This document shows, piece after piece, positions 1 to 9,295 of a DNA stretch of 53,561 nucleotides. The stretch is from the NCBI GenBank assembly GCA_019247845.1, contig JAFBAL010000012.1, positions 1 through 53,561 on the forward strand. The letters run 5' to 3'. A program made the translations under genes and the position numbers. Origin of the DNA: Alphaproteobacteria bacterium. Lineage in GTDB: Bacteria; Pseudomonadota; Alphaproteobacteria; Micropepsales; Micropepsaceae. Positions within the stretch are counted from its first letter, which is position 1. Every line of letters begins with the position of its first letter. The notes below the pieces were generated by a model. It was not told the origin of the DNA. It did not search any database and saw only the letters and a program-made list of their open reading frames with translations.

Positions 1-421
1 GAGCTTCGACGACGTCAGCCTCTTGACCGTGAAGGTCGACCGGCTGACACGCTGGGCGCGGCGCGGCCTGATCTGCATCGGCGATGCGGCGCATGCGATG
101 TCGCCGGTGGGCGGCGTCGGCATCAATCTCGCGATCCAGGACGCGGTGGCGGCGGCGAACATCCTCGCGCCCGTCCTGCACGAGCGCACGCCGCGCCTGA
201 GCGACCTCGACAAGGTGCAGAGGCGGCGCCAATGGCCGACGCGCGTCACGCAGTGGTTCCAGGTGCAGGTCCAGAACCGCGTGCTGGCGCCGAACCTGCG
301 CGCGCGCCAGACGCCGAAGCCGCCTTGGATACTCTACGCGCTTCGCCGCTGGCCATGGTTGCGCCGCTGGCCCGCGCGCTTCATAGGCGTCGGCGTGAGG
401 CCGGAGCACATCTCGTCTTGA
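1..421 (+). CDS. FAD-dependent monooxygenase, C-terminal part (5' end outside window)
   Basis: The reading frame is open from the left edge to a TGA at 419-421, so only the last ~140 residues are present. They contain GDAAHAMSPVGGVGINLAIQ, the second FAD-contact motif (GD-x2-H-x-MxPxxGxGxN) of PHBH/UbiH-type flavoprotein hydroxylases. These enzymes use NAD(P)H, FAD and oxygen to hydroxylate small or aromatic substrates. The tail is Arg/Trp/Pro-rich with no further domain. The gene is convergent with the dihydrolipoyl dehydrogenase gene, whose stop lies 29 bases away. The substrate cannot be told. A role with the nearby polyketide cluster is possible but unsupported, because the lpd gene separates them. 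Confidence 0.85.
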   Translation, partial: SFDDVSLLTVKVDRLTRWARRGLICIGDAAHAMSPVGGVGINLAIQDAVAAANILAPVLHERTPRLSDLDKVQRRRQWPTRVTQWFQVQVQNRVLAPNLRARQTPKPPWILYALRRWPWLRRWPARFIGVGVRPEHISS

Positions 422-449
422 TCGCCGCCTTCGCGGCGCCTTCGCGCCG

Positions 450-1865
450 TCACATCTGCATCGTCCAGCCTTCGACGCCCATCGCGGCCTGGCGCACGGC
501 CTCGGCCAAAGTGGGATGCGCATGGCTGGTGCGCGCGATGTCCTCGCTGGCGGCGCCGAACTCTATTGCCAGCGCGGCCTCGGCGATGAGGTTGCCGGCT
601 TCCGCGCCCAGGATATGCACGCCGAGCACGCGGTCGGTGGCTGCGTCCGCCAGCACCTTGGCGAAGCCCTCGGTCGCGGCGATGGTCTTGGCGCGGGCAT
701 TGGCGGTGAAGGGGAACTTGCCGGTCTTGTAGGCGACGCCCGCGGCCTTCAGCTCCTCTTCGGTCTTGCCGACCGAGGCCACTTCCGGCGCGGTATAGAC
801 CACGGCCGGGATGGCGTCGTAGTTCACATGGCCCTTTCGGCCCGCGATGTTTTCGGCGCAGGCCACCGCCTCGTCCTCGGCCTTGTGCGCCAGCATCGCG
901 CCCTCGCGGCAGTCGCCGACGGCCCAAATACCGCCCACGGCGGTCCTGAAATGCGCATCGGTGACGACACGGCCTTTGCCGTCGAGCTTCACGCCGACCT
1001 CGGCCAGCCCCAAGCCTTCCGTATACGGACGGCGTCCGATGGAGACGAGCATCACGTCGGTCTCGATCGTCTGGCGCTCGCCGCCCGCCGCCGGTTCGAC
1101 GCTCACCTTCAGCGCGTCGCCGGACTTCTCGACGTCCACCACCTTGGTCGAGAGCTGGAACTTCATGCCCTGGCGGCTCAGGATGCGCTGGAACTGCTTG
1201 CCCACCTCGCCGTCGAGGCCCGGCGTGATGCGGTCGAGGAACTCGACGACCGTGACCTCGGCGCCGAGCCGGCGCCACACCGAGCCGAGCTCGAGCCCGA
1301 TATAGCCGCCGCCCACGACCAGCAGCCGCTTGGGAACCTGTCTCAGCGCCAGCGCGCCGGTCGAGGACACGATGCGCTCCTCGTCGATGGCGACGCCCGG
1401 CAGCGGCATCACGTCCGAACCCGTGGCGACGACGATGTGCCGGGTCTGGAGCGTGCGCACCGAGCCGTCGGCCTGCTTCACCTCGACCTTGCCGGGGGCG
1501 GCGATGCGGCCTTGCCCCACGATCGCCTCAGCCTTGTTCTTCTTGAGCAGGAACTCGACACCCTTGGTCAGCTCGCCCACGACCTTGGTCTTGTGGGTCA
1601 TCATGGCGGGGAGGTCGAGCTCGACCTGCGCCTTGATGCCGAGCCTGGCGAAGCCGTGCCCCGCCTCGTCGAAGCGCTCGCTGGCATGCAGCAAGGCCTT
1701 CGACGGGATGCAGCCGACGTTCAGACAGGTGCCGCCGAACGTGCCCCGCGCATCGACGCACGCCGTCTTGAGCCCCAACTGGCCGAGCCGGATGGCGGCG
1801 TTATAGCCGCCCGGCCCGCCGCCGATGACAATCGCATCGAAGGGGGCATCGAATTGATCTGACAT
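450..1865 (-). CDS. lpdA: Dihydrolipoyl dehydrogenase (E3)
   Basis: A 471-residue protein of normal length for E3, the FAD enzyme that reoxidises dihydrolipoamide in 2-oxoacid dehydrogenase or glycine cleavage complexes using NAD+. Near the N-terminus is the FAD dinucleotide fold IVIGGGPGGYNAA, then the redox disulfide in GGTCLNVGCIPSK. A second dinucleotide fold for NAD is at VVGGGYIGLELGSV, followed by the ATG/GD FAD contact in IWAVGDC, and near the end the catalytic HAHPTLAE His-Glu pair. The start chosen is the ATG at 1865 (MSDQFDAP), which begins the conserved fold; the 18 extra residues possible upstream look non-coding. No E1 or E2 gene is in the window, so it is either a stand-alone lpd or the end of an operon lying to the right on another unit. 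Confidence 0.95.
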   Translation of the reverse strand: MSDQFDAPFDAIVIGGGPGGYNAAIRLGQLGLKTACVDARGTFGGTCLNVGCIPSKALLHASERFDEAGHGFARLGIKAQVELDLPAMMTHKTKVVGELTKGVEFLLKKNKAEAIVGQGRIAAPGKVEVKQADGSVRTLQTRHIVVATGSDVMPLPGVAIDEERIVSSTGALALRQVPKRLLVVGGGYIGLELGSVWRRLGAEVTVVEFLDRITPGLDGEVGKQFQRILSRQGMKFQLSTKVVDVEKSGDALKVSVEPAAGGERQTIETDVMLVSIGRRPYTEGLGLAEVGVKLDGKGRVVTDAHFRTAVGGIWAVGDCREGAMLAHKAEDEAVACAENIAGRKGHVNYDAIPAVVYTAPEVASVGKTEEELKAAGVAYKTGKFPFTANARAKTIAATEGFAKVLADAATDRVLGVHILGAEAGNLIAEAALAIEFGAASEDIARTSHAHPTLAEAVRQAAMGVEGWTMQM

Positions 1866-2058
1866 GGAAATTCGTCCCGGGTTCCAACGTGGCGGGTCAT
1901 ACCCCCGCGAGCGCTGCAAAAAAAGCGGAAAAAAGTTGGAAGTTCCCGGAACCGCTTTCGGGCGCGGGTGTTCTTATATGCGAGCGGACGTCCTTTTCGG
2001 TACGCCCCAGCCCCTTCGACAGCCCGCATCGGGTGTCCGCTCATTTGTCCCGTTGTGA

Positions 2059-2094
2059 GCGACGCCGGCTCTGGCCCCTCCGAGCCGGCGTTGC
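2059..2094 (-). terminator. Strong hairpin just after the last gene of the PKS-glycosyltransferase array
   Basis: GCGACGCCGGCTC at 2059-2071 can pair with GAGCCGGCGTTGC at 2082-2094, a 13-bp stem with a single G-T-type mismatch and a 10-base loop. It sits 5 bases beyond the stop codon at 2099 of the minus-strand array. There is no clear U-run on the minus side, so it may act as a weak or Rho-assisted terminator, or only as a 3'-end stabiliser. Confidence 0.45.
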
Positions 2095-2098
2095 GCTT

Positions 2099-3397
2099 TT
2101 ATGGGCTTAGCAAATAGCAATCGTAACGCGCCACCTCGACGCCGCCCCGGCGGCGGACGACGGCCGGCTGCGGCACGGCCGATTTGAACACTTCGTGACG
2201 GTCGCGCTCCCGCTCGGTCACATAGACAAGACGTCCTGCCGGTACCGGGCCGCCCAACCCGCGCTGCGGCTCGTTCATCTGGATCACCGGCACATGGCCG
2301 TAGAAGCGCAGCCAGGACGTCGTCGCGTAGTCGGTGGTGAGGATCGCGGCCGGGTGACCCTGCTCGATCTGCCGCACGGCGTCGTCCATGCCGTAGGCGA
2401 GCAGGCGCGAGCCCGGGTCCTTGCGCCCGAGCGGCACGATGTCGAACAGCACTTGCAGATAGCAGGCGGCAAGGACCACGGCGGCGACCGTCGCGGTGAA
2501 GCGGATGCGCACCTGCGCCGCGGCGACCGCGAGCATCGGGTACAGGAAGCACGGCCAATTGCCCTGCACCCGGTCGTGCAGCGAATGGACGGCGAAATAG
2601 GCGACGGCCGGAAGCACCAGCGCCGCCAGCAGCGCGTCGCGCTTCAAGCCCCACACGCCGGCAATCAGGATGAGGGGCGAGGCGAGCAGCAGCTGGGCGC
2701 CCAGGAACTCGAACAGGAAGCGCAAGGTGAAATGGCCCGCGCCGACGCGGCCGAACTGGAAGGCGAAGGTCATCCAGTGATGCGTCGCGTTCCACCAGAT
2801 GTTCGGCGCGAAGATCGCGAAGGCCAGCACCGCGCCGAGATAGGGCCAGGGCGAGAGCAGCCAGCGCCTGCTTGCGAACACGATCCAGGCGAGCGCGCCC
2901 AAGCCTAAGAAGAAGCCGGTGTATTTCGACAGCAGCGCCAATCCGCCTGCGGCACCGACGGCGAGCCACCACTTCGGATCGTCCTCGACCCTGGCCAGGG
3001 CGTAGAGAAATGCCGCGGCGGCCGCGATCAGGGGCGCGTCCGGCGTCGCGGCCATGGTCTCGACCGCGGTCATCAGCATGAGGTTGAACAGCAGCGCGGC
3101 GCGCACGCCGCCGACGCGCCACACGCACCAGGTCGCGCCGATGCCGGTCAGCAGCGGCACAGCGCGCACGCCGAACGCGGTGTCGCCGAACGCCGGCGTG
3201 CCGGCGCGAATGAGCCAGGCGATCATCGGCGGATGGTCGTAATAGCCGGCGGCCAGATGCTTGGACCACAGCCAGTAATAGGCCTCGTCGGCGGAGAGCG
3301 GCAGCACCGCGCCGGCCACGAAGCGCAGCAGGATCAAGCCTGCGACCGCGGCCGCGATGGGATCGCCAAGCGCCGTGCGCAGAGGCGCCCGGTTCAT
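2099..3397 (-). CDS. ArnT-like polytopic glycosyltransferase (GT83/GT39 type)
   Basis: A 432-residue hydrophobic protein with about ten membrane segments. After the first segment it has SADEAYYWLWSKHL followed by GYYDHPPM, the acidic first-loop signature of ArnT/PMT-type enzymes, which move a sugar from a polyprenyl-phosphate donor onto a lipid or protein outside the inner membrane. Residues 30-100 carry the signature; the C-terminal part forms the periplasmic portion. The ATG at 3397 overlaps the TGA of the GT2-GtrA gene (ATGA at 3394-3397), implying translational coupling. That partner probably makes the polyprenyl-phosphate-sugar donor used here. Last gene of the array. The acceptor is unknown. 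Confidence 0.85.
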   Translation of the reverse strand: MNRAPLRTALGDPIAAAVAGLILLRFVAGAVLPLSADEAYYWLWSKHLAAGYYDHPPMIAWLIRAGTPAFGDTAFGVRAVPLLTGIGATWCVWRVGGVRAALLFNLMLMTAVETMAATPDAPLIAAAAAFLYALARVEDDPKWWLAVGAAGGLALLSKYTGFFLGLGALAWIVFASRRWLLSPWPYLGAVLAFAIFAPNIWWNATHHWMTFAFQFGRVGAGHFTLRFLFEFLGAQLLLASPLILIAGVWGLKRDALLAALVLPAVAYFAVHSLHDRVQGNWPCFLYPMLAVAAAQVRIRFTATVAAVVLAACYLQVLFDIVPLGRKDPGSRLLAYGMDDAVRQIEQGHPAAILTTDYATTSWLRFYGHVPVIQMNEPQRGLGGPVPAGRLVYVTERERDRHEVFKSAVPQPAVVRRRGGVEVARYDCYLLSP

Positions 3398-4467
3398 CGC
3401 GTGCGCCACACGAACAGGCTCGACATCGCGTAGTTCCAGAACGCGCCCATCAGGGCGCCGGCCGCGCCCGCGACCCACCAGGTCTCGCGCTCGGCGCTGA
3501 ACAGCCACGACGCCAGGCCGATATTGGTGAGCGCGCCTGCGGCACAGAACAGGCAGAAGGCGATGAAGCCCCAGAGCATCGACCAGCCCTTGAGACGGCG
3601 GTCGCGATAGGTGAGCTCGTTGTTCAGGAAGAAGTTGCTGGTCATCGCCGCGAAGGTCGCGATCGATTGGGCGACCCAGAACGGCGTCGACGGCAGCGCC
3701 GCCTTCAGCACCAGCAGATGCACCACCAGGCCCAGCGCGCCGACCAGCACGAAGAAGATGAAGCGCGGATCGACGAGCCCGCCGCTGAGCTTGGCGCCGA
3801 GCAGGCCCAAGAACTCGATGCCGACCTGGGCGTTGAACTTGCTTTCGCCGGAATGACGGGTGCCGAAGACGAAGGGCTGCTCTGCGATCTTCAGGTCGCT
3901 GCCCGCGGTCGCGATGTCGAGCAGGATCTTGAAGCCCGCCGGCGTCAGGCGCGGCGCCACCTGGTCGAACTTGTCGCGGCGCATCATAAAGAAACCGCTC
4001 ATCGGGTCGCTCAGCGAGATGCCGAGCAGACCGTGGGTGATGCGGGTGGCGAGACGGCTGATCGCGCCCCGCGCCTCGCCGAAGGATTCCGCGCTGCCGC
4101 CCTCGACATAGCGCGTCGCCGCCACCAGGTCCGCGCCGCCGCGGATCTTCTCCAGCATCGCAGGCAACGCGGTCTCGTCATGCTGCAGATCGGCGTCCAT
4201 CACGGCGACGACTGCGGCGCTGGAGGACAGCATGCCCTCGATGCAGGCGCCGGCGAGCCCGCGCCGTCCGATGCGCTTGAGGCAGCGCACGCGCGGATCG
4301 GTCGCGGCCATCTCCTTCACCGCGTCCGCCGTGCCGTCGGGCGAGTTGTCGTCGACGAAGATCGCTTCCCAGGCGATGCCATGAAGCGCCGCATCGAGGC
4401 GGCGCACCAGCTCGGCGACGTTGCCGCGCTCCTTGAAGGTCGGAAGGACGACCGAAAGCTCCGTCAT
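3394..4467 (-). CDS. GT2 polyprenyl-phosphate glycosyltransferase fused to a GtrA domain
   Basis: A 357-residue protein. Residues 1-220 are a dolichol-phosphate-mannose-synthase-like GT-A domain, with VVLPTFKERGN at the start, VDDNSPDGT as the nucleotide-binding motif and VMDADLQHD as the metal-binding DxD region. Residues ~235-357 have four membrane segments of the GtrA/DPMS_TM type (NFFLNNELTYRDR is typical). Such enzymes load a sugar on polyprenyl phosphate and may help flip it. The start ATG overlaps the acylase stop (ATGA at 4464-4467), and the stop overlaps the ArnT-like start. The arrangement predicts a lipid-linked sugar donor made by this protein and used by the downstream glycosyltransferase. 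Confidence 0.9.
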   Translation of the reverse strand: MTELSVVLPTFKERGNVAELVRRLDAALHGIAWEAIFVDDNSPDGTADAVKEMAATDPRVRCLKRIGRRGLAGACIEGMLSSSAAVVAVMDADLQHDETALPAMLEKIRGGADLVAATRYVEGGSAESFGEARGAISRLATRITHGLLGISLSDPMSGFFMMRRDKFDQVAPRLTPAGFKILLDIATAGSDLKIAEQPFVFGTRHSGESKFNAQVGIEFLGLLGAKLSGGLVDPRFIFFVLVGALGLVVHLLVLKAALPSTPFWVAQSIATFAAMTSNFFLNNELTYRDRRLKGWSMLWGFIAFCLFCAAGALTNIGLASWLFSAERETWWVAGAAGALMGAFWNYAMSSLFVWRTR

Positions 4468-6569
4468 CGGGAATCGCCCGGGTGATAGTCGGCCTCGATA
4501 TGACCCTTGAGCTGGTCCCATGTGAAGAGCACGGGCTTGGTCTTCATCGCGACGAACATCCTGGCCTGGTCGGCATAGTGCTTCGAATGCTCGTCCAGGG
4601 TCGCCGAGCCGAACTGGTGGATGCTCTGCGACGACAGCTTGCCGTTGCGGTCCCAGGTCACGAACATGATCAGCGTGTCGCCGTCGACGGCCTTGAGCGT
4701 GCCGTCCTCCTGCGGTTCGCCATAAACGGCGCGGTAGGTGTCCGGGCCGCCGTCTATGGGCAGGTTGACGGTGCCGCGCTCGAAGCGGTTGACGTCGCCC
4801 CATTCGGGATCGAGGCGGCCGAAGTGGACCCGCAGCAAGGTCATCGCGGTACGCAGCGAGACCAGCGGCGTCAGCGACCAGTCGTGATCGTGGCGCGCGC
4901 GGCCGACAGGCGCCGCCATCAGGATGGCGAGCGCGGCCGCGCGGTTGTGGATGTCGGCGGAATAGTTCCACTTCGTGAGCACCGCGCAGCCTTGTTTGAC
5001 GTCGGTCTCGGCGGGATGCGCGCACAGCTCCGCGATCATCTTGGCGACCTCGGATTTTCGGGAATAGCGGACGTCGAACTTGTACTTGCGGAAGGCTTCG
5101 GCCGTGATCGCCTTGTCGGCGCCGAAGGTCTCGAGCGCGCGCAAGGCGCGGTTGGTCATGTTCGACTGGATGCCCATCCAATTGGGATAATCGGCGGGTT
5201 TCAGATCGTCGGCCGGATCGGTGGCCTGGAACGGCGTGTTGTTCGAATTGAACACATAGCCGGACTTGGGATTCCATAGCTGCGGCAGGCGATCGAAGGG
5301 CACAAGCGCATGCGGGATCAGGTCTGAGCGGTCGCCGGGGATATAGCCCTGCCAGTCGATGCCGTCCTTCCGGACCGGGAACTGGCCGTTGTAGAGATAG
5401 CCGATATTGCCTTTCTCGTCGGCATAGACGTAGTTGATCGACGGCAGCGCCTGGAGCCGCATCGCCGCCTTCCATTCGTCCAGGTTCCGCGCTTTGTCGA
5501 TGCGGTAGTACTGCTCGACCTGGCGCACCTCGCCCATGCCCGCATAGCGCACCGCGAAGACGCCGTGGTCGGTCTTGAACACCGGGCCGTGCACCGAGAA
5601 CAGCACCGGCCGGTGCACGGTCCAGATCAGCGGCCCGAAGATGCTCACGCGTATGGCGGCGTCGCTTCGATCGAAGTCGCGCCACTTGCCGTCGAGCCGG
5701 TATTGGTTCTCGTTCTTGGGATTGACGGTCAACCGATAGATGTCGACGAGATCGGGCTCGTTGACCGTATTGGCCCAGCCCAGATGCTCGTTGTGTCCGT
5801 GCAGCATGAAGGGCGAGCCGGGGAAGAAGCCGCCGGCCACGTGCCAGCCCTCGTCGCTCTCGAGCACCGCCTCGTACCATGCCACGGGTCCGGTATAGGG
5901 CTGGTGCGAATTGACCAGCAGGCGCGTGGCGCCGTCGGCCGCGCGCGAGGGCGCGACCGCGATGCCGTTCGAGCCGATGGGCAGCGCCGGCTTGCCATGG
6001 GTGTCGGCCAGCAGCCGCTTCAGAGTATCGGCAAAGCCATAGAAGAACGGCGTCTTGAACACGAACCCGGCGGCGATGTCCTTGCCGGTCAGCGGCAGCA
6101 GGCCGCGCTTCACGAGGTCGGGGTGGCGTGCGGCGTAATAGTTCACGCCGTCGGCATAGCCTTCGAGCACGCGCTTGACCGCGGGCGACAGGTCGCGGTC
6201 GTAGCGCGCGTCGATCGTTTCCCACACGCGCATGGCATGGACGAGATAGTCGCCCGCCGCCGCGTTCATGCCGGCGCTGGCCCCCAGATGCCCACGCGTC
6301 GCCAGCGCCACGTCCTGGATGGTGGCGTAGTCGTCCTCGCTATGCGCATAGCCCAGCCCGAAGGCCACGTCGGCATCGGTGTGGCCGAAGATATGCGGCA
6401 CGCCGAAGGTGTCGCGCACGATGCGCGCATGATAGGCCTTGGCCTTGGCGATCATCGTCGCGGGATCGGGCTCGTGCGGCTGCGCCAAGCGGTCGGCCAG
6501 GATCGTACCCACGACGGCAAGCAGGATCAGGACGGTGACGACGGCCGCGCCGAGCTTTACATATCGCAT
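4464..6569 (-). CDS. Penicillin-acylase-family Ntn hydrolase
   Basis: A 701-residue protein with one N-terminal membrane or signal segment (about residues 5-25) and the family layout: alpha-chain with VRDTFGVPHIFG near residue 52, then the autocatalytic Gly199-Ser200 site (LPIGSNGIAV), then a beta-chain with HNEHLGWANT and NSNNTPF. The family (penicillin acylases, PvdQ, aculeacin and AHL acylases) cleaves amide-linked acyl groups in the periplasm, using Ser200 as the new N-terminal nucleophile after self-cleavage. It follows the DHA2 exporter by 14 bases and overlaps the glycosyltransferase. In context it may trim a secreted acyl intermediate, as PvdQ does, or quench AHLs; the substrate is not readable from sequence. 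Confidence 0.9.
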   Translation of the reverse strand: MRYVKLGAAVVTVLILLAVVGTILADRLAQPHEPDPATMIAKAKAYHARIVRDTFGVPHIFGHTDADVAFGLGYAHSEDDYATIQDVALATRGHLGASAGMNAAAGDYLVHAMRVWETIDARYDRDLSPAVKRVLEGYADGVNYYAARHPDLVKRGLLPLTGKDIAAGFVFKTPFFYGFADTLKRLLADTHGKPALPIGSNGIAVAPSRAADGATRLLVNSHQPYTGPVAWYEAVLESDEGWHVAGGFFPGSPFMLHGHNEHLGWANTVNEPDLVDIYRLTVNPKNENQYRLDGKWRDFDRSDAAIRVSIFGPLIWTVHRPVLFSVHGPVFKTDHGVFAVRYAGMGEVRQVEQYYRIDKARNLDEWKAAMRLQALPSINYVYADEKGNIGYLYNGQFPVRKDGIDWQGYIPGDRSDLIPHALVPFDRLPQLWNPKSGYVFNSNNTPFQATDPADDLKPADYPNWMGIQSNMTNRALRALETFGADKAITAEAFRKYKFDVRYSRKSEVAKMIAELCAHPAETDVKQGCAVLTKWNYSADIHNRAAALAILMAAPVGRARHDHDWSLTPLVSLRTAMTLLRVHFGRLDPEWGDVNRFERGTVNLPIDGGPDTYRAVYGEPQEDGTLKAVDGDTLIMFVTWDRNGKLSSQSIHQFGSATLDEHSKHYADQARMFVAMKTKPVLFTWDQLKGHIEADYHPGDSR

Positions 6570-6583
6570 TCACATCCCCGAAA

Positions 6584-8122
6584 TCAGTGCGCGCCGGGTC
6601 CCATGGCCGAATCGTCGATATGGGCGCGGCGCATCAATGGCAAGGCCAGGAGCGAGACCGCGAACAATATCGCGATCAATATCCAGGCTTCGTTGAAGGA
6701 ATGCACCAGCGCCGCGCGCTTGACCATGGGGGCGACGATGGCCTTGGTGATCTCGTCGATCGGGCCCTGCTGCTCCAGGAACTGGCGGATGGGGATGCCG
6801 ACCTCGCGCGCGGCGTCGACGTCGCGGGCCTGGAGCCGGGCGATCAGCGCGTCGGCATGGCCCTGGGTGCGCTGCTCCAGGATGGTGTCGATCAGCGCGA
6901 TGCCGATCGCGCCGCCCAGGTTGCGCATCAGGTTGAAGACGCCGCTGGCGTCGGGGATCTCGGCTTCCGGCCAGCGCTCGAGCGCGAGCCGCGTGGCAGG
7001 CAGCAGGCAGAGCATGATGCTGGCGCCGCGCACGGCCTGCGGCCAGAAGAACCCGTCGAAGTCGGTCCCAGTGGTCTCGAAGCCGTTGAGCAGCAGCCCG
7101 ATGCCGAAGACGCCGAAGCCAATGGCCGTGAGCAAGCGCGGGTCGATGCGCGTCTCCAGCCAGGCGGCGAGCGGCGCGAACAGCAGCTGCACCGCGCCCG
7201 CAACCATCATGATCTCGCCGATGGCGAGCGGCGTATGGTTGCGCACCAGCCCTAAGAACACCGGCGTCAGATAGGTCGCGCCATAGACGCCGAGCCCGAA
7301 CACGAAGCTCAGGGCACAGCCGAGCGCGAAAGACAGGTCGTTGAACCGGCGCAGGTTGATGAACGGGTTGCGCGCGGTCAGGCACAGCCACACGCCCGCC
7401 ACTGCTGACACGCCGCACACGGCGAGCAGCCCATACACGAAATCGCCGTGCCAGCCGCGCGGCGGCGCCTCTTTCAGCAGCAGCTCGAGGCTGCCCAGGA
7501 AGATCGCGGCGAGCAGGATGGTGCCGTAGTTGATGCGGCGGAACTCGCTCAAGTCGGCCGGCTCGTGCTCGACGGCCCAGGCGACGAGACCCGCCACGAC
7601 GAGGCCGGGAAGGATGTTGACCAGGAAGATCCAGTGCCAGGAATAGGTCTCGGTCAGATAGCCGCCGACGGCGGGGCCGATGGTCGGCGCGATCATCGCG
7701 AAGGTGCCCGCGATCATCGTCGCCAGCACCCGGTCGCGCTCGGGGAACTGGGTGAAAGCCGAGGTGAACACCGCGGGGATCAGCATCCCGCCGCAAAAGC
7801 CCTGGAACACGCGCACCGCCAGCAGCGGCTCCAGGCTGGTGCACAACGCGCAGCCGAGGCTCGCGAGCGTAAAGCCCAAGGTCGCGGCGACGAACATCCA
7901 GCGCAGCGACAAGGTGCGCGTGAGCCAGCCGGTCAAGGGGATCGCGATCACCTCGGCGATCAGATAGCCGGTCTGGATCCAGCTCATCCGGTCGGCCGAG
8001 ATGTCCAGCGCCGCCTGGATGTTGGTCAGCGAGCTCGCCACCACCTGGATGTCCAGGATGGCCATGAACATGCCGATGCACATGGCGGCGAAGCCGATCC
8101 AGGCCTTGGCCGGTGTGGTCAT
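6584..8122 (-). CDS. DHA2-family (EmrB/QacA) MFS exporter
   Basis: A 512-residue protein with the 14-segment DHA2 layout. It begins MCIGMFMAILDIQVVASSL (membrane segment 1 with the family aspartate) and has IAPTIGPAVGGYL, the antiporter motif C, around residue 145, and PATRLALERW in the second half. These proton-driven pumps export drugs and amphipathic metabolites. No HlyD adaptor is adjacent, unlike the second DHA2 system at 36-40 kb. It lies between the AlkB-like oxygenase (48-base gap) and the acylase (14-base gap), so it is likely the export step for the product of the polyketide array. Confidence 0.92.
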   Translation of the reverse strand: MTTPAKAWIGFAAMCIGMFMAILDIQVVASSLTNIQAALDISADRMSWIQTGYLIAEVIAIPLTGWLTRTLSLRWMFVAATLGFTLASLGCALCTSLEPLLAVRVFQGFCGGMLIPAVFTSAFTQFPERDRVLATMIAGTFAMIAPTIGPAVGGYLTETYSWHWIFLVNILPGLVVAGLVAWAVEHEPADLSEFRRINYGTILLAAIFLGSLELLLKEAPPRGWHGDFVYGLLAVCGVSAVAGVWLCLTARNPFINLRRFNDLSFALGCALSFVFGLGVYGATYLTPVFLGLVRNHTPLAIGEIMMVAGAVQLLFAPLAAWLETRIDPRLLTAIGFGVFGIGLLLNGFETTGTDFDGFFWPQAVRGASIMLCLLPATRLALERWPEAEIPDASGVFNLMRNLGGAIGIALIDTILEQRTQGHADALIARLQARDVDAAREVGIPIRQFLEQQGPIDEITKAIVAPMVKRAALVHSFNEAWILIAILFAVSLLALPLMRRAHIDDSAMGPGAH

Positions 8123-8170
8123 GGCGTCCTTGTCACACTGGGGCGGCCGTGCCGTCGGATCGTCATGAGA

Positions 8171-9229
8171 TCATTCGGCGGCAACGACGAGCGGCACGGC
8201 CGGCTCGCGCAAAGCAGTCTCGCCGGACGGCGCGGGCTCGCAGAAATGCCGGGCGCGCGGATCCATCACCCGGCGCCATAGCGGCGGGACCAGCGCCATC
8301 AGGATGCTGCCCGCATAGCCGGCCGGAAGCTCGGGCGCGGTCGCCACGTATTGCAGGTCCTGGTACGAGATCGAGGGCTTGCTGTGATGATAGCTGTGCC
8401 GGCCCATGTTGAAGATCAGCAGATTCACCAGCACGTTCGAGCTGTTCCAGCTGTGGCGGTCGTTCAGCGGCTCGTAGCGGCCGGACGAAAGCTCGACGCG
8501 CAACAGGCCGTAATGGGCGATGTAGTTGAACAGCTCCAGCACCGTGATCGCGACGAAGGATTGAGCGACGAAGAACAGCTCGCCCTTCCAGCCCCAGAGC
8601 GCCGCCACCGCGGCCAGCGAGACCAGCGCCACCGCGATGTCGGTCACGATGCGGCTTTTCCAAAACGCGCGGCCGGCGCAGCGCATGCGCTCGAAGCGCC
8701 AGCTTTCCACGAACTGGCCGGCCAGGGTGCGCAGCAGGAAGGCATAGAACCCCTCGCCCAATCGGGCCGTGGCGCTGTCGCGCTCCGTCGCCGCCCAGCG
8801 GTGATGGACATGGACATGGGCGATGCGGAAGTGGCGGTAGAGCATGCCCGAAAGCATCACCGCGCCCAGCACCCGCTCGCCGTCCCTGCGGCTATGCACC
8901 AGCTCATGCGCCGCCAGCATGCCGAAGACGCCGGTGGTGATGCCGACGCCGAGCATCAGGGCGACAAAGCCGAGCGCGGAGACCTCAACCGCGAGATGCG
9001 TCGCCCACACCACCGAGGCGAGCTGCAGCGGCACATAGACATAGAACAGCGTGCGGAAGTTGCGGGTTGAGCTTCGCCCGATCACGTCGCCCCGGGGCGA
9101 GACGAACTCGGCGCCGATCAGGGCCAGCAGAAGCAGCATGACGGTCGCGAGCGGTCCTGCTGCCCCGAGCCCGTAGAAAAAGGCCGGCACCGAAGCCAGA
9201 AGCAGGAACGGACCTCCATAGAGGACCAT
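8171..9229 (-). CDS. AlkB-type di-iron membrane monooxygenase/desaturase
   Basis: A 352-residue membrane protein with the full histidine set of the alkane hydroxylase/xylene monooxygenase family: HELVH at residues 108-112, H138-x-H-x-H-H around 138-143 (HVHVHH), NYIAHYG with H239, and RHSYHH at 277-282. These bind the non-haem di-iron centre that hydroxylates terminal or mid-chain carbons of alkyl groups. Four to six hydrophobic segments surround the motifs. No rubredoxin or rubredoxin reductase gene is next to it, so electrons must come from elsewhere. It lies 66 bases after the methyltransferase gene in the same direction; a likely role is hydroxylation of the alkyl chain of the polyketide product. 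Confidence 0.88.
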   Translation of the reverse strand: MVLYGGPFLLLASVPAFFYGLGAAGPLATVMLLLLALIGAEFVSPRGDVIGRSSTRNFRTLFYVYVPLQLASVVWATHLAVEVSALGFVALMLGVGITTGVFGMLAAHELVHSRRDGERVLGAVMLSGMLYRHFRIAHVHVHHRWAATERDSATARLGEGFYAFLLRTLAGQFVESWRFERMRCAGRAFWKSRIVTDIAVALVSLAAVAALWGWKGELFFVAQSFVAITVLELFNYIAHYGLLRVELSSGRYEPLNDRHSWNSSNVLVNLLIFNMGRHSYHHSKPSISYQDLQYVATAPELPAGYAGSILMALVPPLWRRVMDPRARHFCEPAPSGETALREPAVPLVVAAE

Positions 9230-9295
9230 CGCGGAACACTCCCCAAGCGCTCAAATGCTACGCGGGCTTGGGGTCTGTGTCCAAGCGTTGCGTCA

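Noticed and set aside
516..1862. A 448-codon plus-strand frame opposite the dihydrolipoyl dehydrogenase gene
   Set aside because: Shadow frame; the minus strand has every E3 motif.
3394..6225. A 943-codon frame that would fuse extra sequence to the GT2-GtrA protein
   Set aside because: The upstream part is an out-of-frame reading of the acylase gene; MTELSVVLPTF at 4467 is the natural GT2 start.
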